Below, piece after piece: positions 36,415 to 39,584 of a stretch of 39,584 nt of DNA (positions within the stretch are counted from its first letter, which is position 1; each line of letters opens with the position of its first letter). The DNA comes from Eubacteriales bacterium. GTDB lineage: Bacteria; Bacillota; Clostridia; Oscillospirales; CAG-272. The stretch is from assembly GCA_018383975.1 (NCBI GenBank), contig JAHAZT010000037.1, positions 1 through 39,584 of the forward strand. The letters are read 5' to 3'. A model generated the notes under the pieces. The model did not search any database and was not told the origin of the DNA. It saw only the letters and a list, made by a program, of their open reading frames with translations. The translations under genes were made by a program, and so were the position numbers.

Positions 36415-36957
36415 ATGGCAGCAAGATTGAAAGATTTTTATAAAGCCGAAGTCGCTCCGGAACTTGCAAAGAAGTTTTCGTACAAAAGCCCTATGCAGAT
36501 ACCGAAATTTGATAAGATCGTTATCAATATGGGCTGCGGCGAAGGCAAAGACAACCCGAAGGTTAACGACCTTGCCATCGGATATCTTTCCGATATAACA
36601 GGTCAGAGAGCCGTACCCACATTCGCAAAGAAGTCGGTAGCAAACTTCAAGGTAAGAGCCGGAATGAAGATCGGCGCAAAGGTTACGCTCCGCGGTGACA
36701 GAATGTACGAATTTATGGACAGACTGTTCAACCTCGCGCTTCCTCGCGTTCGTGACTTCCGCGGTATCAATCCCAACGCTTTCGACGGCCGCGGCAACTA
36801 CTCGCTCGGTCTTAAAGAACAGCTTATCTTCCCCGAAATCGAATACGACAAGGTAGAGAAGATAATGGGTATGGATATTACCTTTGTTACGACTGCAACA
36901 ACAGACGAAGAAGCAAAGACGCTCCTCACTCTGATGGGCGCTCCCTTTGCTAAATAA
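36415..36957 (+). CDS. rplE: 50S ribosomal protein L5
   Basis: [24 protein letters not shown]...[30 protein letters not shown]. Confidence 0.98.
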   Translation: MAARLKDFYKAEVAPELAKKFSYKSPMQIPKFDKIVINMGCGEGKDNPKVNDLAIGYLSDITGQRAVPTFAKKSVANFKVRAGMKIGAKVTLRGDRMYEFMDRLFNLALPRVRDFRGINPNAFDGRGNYSLGLKEQLIFPEIEYDKVEKIMGMDITFVTTATTDEEAKTLLTLMGAPFAK

Positions 36958-36971
36958 TGGGGGTAAGATAA

Positions 36972-37157
36972 ATGGCAAGAACAGCATTAAAACTCAAACA
37001 GCAGAAGCCTCAGAAGTATTCTACAAGAGAATATACGAGATGCAAAATCTGCGGCAGACCTCACGCATATCTCCGTAAATACGGCATTTGCAGAATCTGC
37101 TTCCGTGAGCTTGCTTACAAGGGACAGATACCCGGCGTAAAGAAGTCAAGCTGGTAA
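36972..37157 (+). CDS. rpsZ: 30S ribosomal protein S14 type Z (zinc-binding)
   Basis: [41 protein letters not shown]. Confidence 0.98.
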   Translation: MARTALKLKQQKPQKYSTREYTRCKICGRPHAYLRKYGICRICFRELAYKGQIPGVKKSSW

Positions 37158-37294
37158 TAACACGGTAAACGCTCCATCTTGTCGGAAGGAAAGTGAAGAG
37201 CTTTAACCGCCGACACGCCGCCGGAAAAAATCCGGCAGGCAAGGCGAAGCGCACACACGCTTCGCGAAAACTTGCATTAAGGAGGAAAATAACA

Positions 37295-37693
37295 ATGCAA
37301 ATCTCAGACGTAATTGCCGATATGCTCACACGTATCAGAAATGCGAATGACGCAAAGCATGAAACGGTTGACGTTCCCGCTTCCAACATGAAGAAAGCTA
37401 TCGCTGACATTCTTGTTGCAGAGGGTTACATCAGGAGCTATCAGATCATCGAAGACGGCAGACAGGGAATAATCAGAATTACTCTTAAATACGGCAAGGG
37501 TAAGACAAAGACGATTCAGGGACTCCGCAGAGTTTCCAAGCCCGGTCTTCGTATTTATTCAAACTGCGAAGACATGCCCAAGGTCCTCGGCGGACTCGGC
37601 ATCGCCATCGTATCCACATCAAAGGGCATAATGACCGACAAAAAAGCTCGTGAGCTCGGCGTCGGCGGCGAAGTTATCGCTTTTGTCTGGTAA
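37295..37693 (+). CDS. rpsH: 30S ribosomal protein S8
   Basis: [40 protein letters not shown]. Confidence 0.98.
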   Translation: MQISDVIADMLTRIRNANDAKHETVDVPASNMKKAIADILVAEGYIRSYQIIEDGRQGIIRITLKYGKGKTKTIQGLRRVSKPGLRIYSNCEDMPKVLGGLGIAIVSTSKGIMTDKKARELGVGGEVIAFVW

Positions 37694-37711
37694 TCGGAGG
37701 GAGGAGAGAAT

Positions 37712-38248
37712 ATGTCAAGAATCGGTAGAAAACATATCGCTGTTCCCGCAGGCGTTGAGGTTACAATCAACGGCGCGACGGTTACGGTAAAGGGACCCAA
37801 GGGTACTCTTTCGGAAACCTTCCACTCCGGAATTTCCGTCAAAAACGAAGGCGGCTTCATCATAGTTGAACGCCCCAACGATGATAAGGAATACAGAGCG
37901 CTTCACGGACTTACACGTACACTCATTGCCAACATGGTTGATGGTGTTACAAAAGGCTTCTCAAAGACACTTGAGATTGTCGGCGTAGGTTACAAGGCAG
38001 CTCTCGCAAACAAAACCCTTACTCTTTCGCTCGGTTATTCACATCCCATCATCTTCAAGGAAGAGAACGGGATCACATTTGAAGTACCGAACTCAAACGT
38101 AGTTATCGTTCACGGTATCGACAAGCAGGCTGTCGGGCAGATCGCCGCTCAGATCCGTGAAAAGAGACCGCCTGAACCGTACCTCGGCAAGGGTGTTAAG
38201 TATTCAGGCGAAAAGATTCGCCGTAAAGCCGGCAAGACCGGTAAGTAA
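37712..38248 (+). CDS. rplF: 50S ribosomal protein L6
   Basis: [34 protein letters not shown]...[24 protein letters not shown]. Confidence 0.98.
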   Translation: MSRIGRKHIAVPAGVEVTINGATVTVKGPKGTLSETFHSGISVKNEGGFIIVERPNDDKEYRALHGLTRTLIANMVDGVTKGFSKTLEIVGVGYKAALANKTLTLSLGYSHPIIFKEENGITFEVPNSNVVIVHGIDKQAVGQIAAQIREKRPPEPYLGKGVKYSGEKIRRKAGKTGK

Positions 38249-38266
38249 TGAAAGGAGCGGACGATC

Positions 38267-38626
38267 ATGGTATCAAGAAAAGATAGCAATAAAGCTCGCT
38301 TGACTCGCCATAAGAGAGTCAGAGCGAAGATTTCAGGAACTCCCGAAAGACCGCGCCTTTGTGTTTACCGTTCTCTCGCAAACATCAGTGCTCAGATCAT
38401 TGATGACGTAAACGGCGTAACACTCGTTTCGGCGTCCTCTCTCGAGAAGGATTTTGAAAACTACGGCGGCAACAAGGATGCCGCAAAGCTCGTCGGCAAG
38501 AAAATCGCCGAAAGAGCCCTTGAAAAAGGAATAAAGGATGTCGTATTTGACCGTGGCGGCTATGTTTACCACGGAAGAGTCGCATCACTTGCAGACGGAG
38601 CCCGCGAGGGCGGTCTCGCATTCTGA
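38267..38626 (+). CDS. rplR: 50S ribosomal protein L18
   Basis: [34 protein letters not shown]...[26 protein letters not shown]. Confidence 0.98.
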   Translation: MVSRKDSNKARLTRHKRVRAKISGTPERPRLCVYRSLANISAQIIDDVNGVTLVSASSLEKDFENYGGNKDAAKLVGKKIAERALEKGIKDVVFDRGGYVYHGRVASLADGAREGGLAF

Positions 38627-38639
38627 TAGGAGGAATAAC

Positions 38640-39143
38640 ATGGCTAAAATAATCGATCCTGCAACTCTCGAACTTACAGAGAGAACAGTTGCTACAAACC
38701 GTGTTTCCAAAACCGTCAAGGGCGGCCGCATCGCTCGTCAGACTGCTATTATGGTGGTCGGTGACTACAACGGTCACGTTGGCTACGGTCTTGGAAAAGC
38801 AAGCGAATACCCCGAAGCAATCCGCAAGGGTATTGAAGACGCTAAGAAAAACATCATCGAAGTTTCCCTCAAGGGAACAACAATCCCCCATGAAGTTATC
38901 GGTTGCTACGGCGCAGCGCGCGTGCTTCTTAAGCCCGCTGCTCCCGGTACCGGAGTTCTTGCCGGCGGCACAGTCCGTGCGGTAGTCGAAATGGCGGGAA
39001 TCAAGGATATCAGAGCTAAATGCCTGCGTTCCAGCAACCCCACAAACGTAGTTAAGGCTACATTTGAAGGTCTCCGCGCACTCCGCACAAGAGAACAGGT
39101 TGCAGCCGCTCGCGGACTCACAAGCGAAGATATCAAGGGCTGA
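38640..39143 (+). CDS. rpsE: 30S ribosomal protein S5
   Basis: [57 protein letters not shown]. Confidence 0.98.
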   Translation: MAKIIDPATLELTERTVATNRVSKTVKGGRIARQTAIMVVGDYNGHVGYGLGKASEYPEAIRKGIEDAKKNIIEVSLKGTTIPHEVIGCYGAARVLLKPAAPGTGVLAGGTVRAVVEMAGIKDIRAKCLRSSNPTNVVKATFEGLRALRTREQVAAARGLTSEDIKG

Positions 39144-39157
39144 GGAGGTAAATGAAG

Positions 39158-39337
39158 ATGGAAAAAATCAAAATTACTCTCACAGGCAGCCTTATCGGTG
39201 CGAAGCCCAACCAAAAAGCAACGGCAAAGTCTCTCGGTCTGAATAAAATCGGTGACGTAACCGTTCAGAACAATGACGCTTCCGTTTTGGGTAAAGCAAG
39301 AGTACTCGCTCACCTTATCAAGGTGGAAAACGTTTAA
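39158..39337 (+). CDS. rpmD: 50S ribosomal protein L30
   Basis: [45 protein letters not shown]. Confidence 0.96.
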   Translation: MEKIKITLTGSLIGAKPNQKATAKSLGLNKIGDVTVQNNDASVLGKARVLAHLIKVENV

Positions 39338-39393
39338 GCATTGGCAAAAATCAATGTATCGAAAAAATTCCCGGTATAAGGAGGATAACCCAA

Positions 39394-39584
39394 ATGAAGC
39401 TTAATGAACTCAGACCTGACGAAGGCTCTGTTACGCCCGCAAGGCGCAAGGGCAGAGGTCCCGGTTACGGCAACGCAAAAACTGCAGGCAAAGGACATAA
39501 AGGTCAGAATGCAAGATCCGGCGGCGGTGTTCGTCCGGGCTTTGAAGGCGGTCAGATCCCGCTTTACAGAAGACTTCCGAAGAG
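39394..39584 (+). CDS. rplO: 50S ribosomal protein L15 (truncated by window end)
   Basis: [63 protein letters not shown]. Confidence 0.97.
   Translation, partial: MKLNELRPDEGSVTPARRKGRGPGYGNAKTAGKGHKGQNARSGGGVRPGFEGGQIPLYRRLPK

Noticed and set aside
35608-36987. 459-aa minus-strand ORF
   Set aside because: Antisense to rplN-rplX-rplE; shadow ORF of highly expressed ribosomal genes.

Overview
The window is a Clostridia-type (endospore-forming Firmicutes) chromosomal segment of mostly core genes. Minus strand, 1-5490: IspH-S1 fusion (cut by the window edge), plsC, cmk, HI0933-type flavoprotein, ABC-F ATPase. Plus strand: a ferritin-like gene; then, after two minus-strand tRNAs (Gly-CCC, Thr-CGT), rsmA, murD, an aluminium-resistance/methionine gamma-lyase family protein, spoIIGA-sigE, rpmE, hflX, a YigZ-family gene, dgt-dnaG-rpoD, a 1077-aa solute-binding-like lipoprotein and the complete spoIIIAA-AH operon. 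A small AT-rich accessory islet follows (orphan lipoprotein, 68-aa Cys protein, divergent XRE regulator), then a repeat array abutting tRNA-Arg(CCG), then an amidohydrolase and a TSCPD protein. The right end is the S10-spc ribosomal protein operon (rpsJ to a truncated rplO). The most unusual signals are: (1) a family of nested-hairpin repeats with covarying stems and a conserved asymmetric internal loop, one tandem array (28261-28676) downstream of tRNA-Arg and one solitary copy (6234-6294) downstream of tRNA-Gly, the latter behind an orphan consensus-like promoter; (2) paired 13-bp palindromes overlapping a consensus promoter between the XRE regulator and the lipoprotein module; (3) several hairpins in intergenic gaps of the ribosomal protein operon. 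All calls come from reading the sequence and supplied ORFs; no database search was run.
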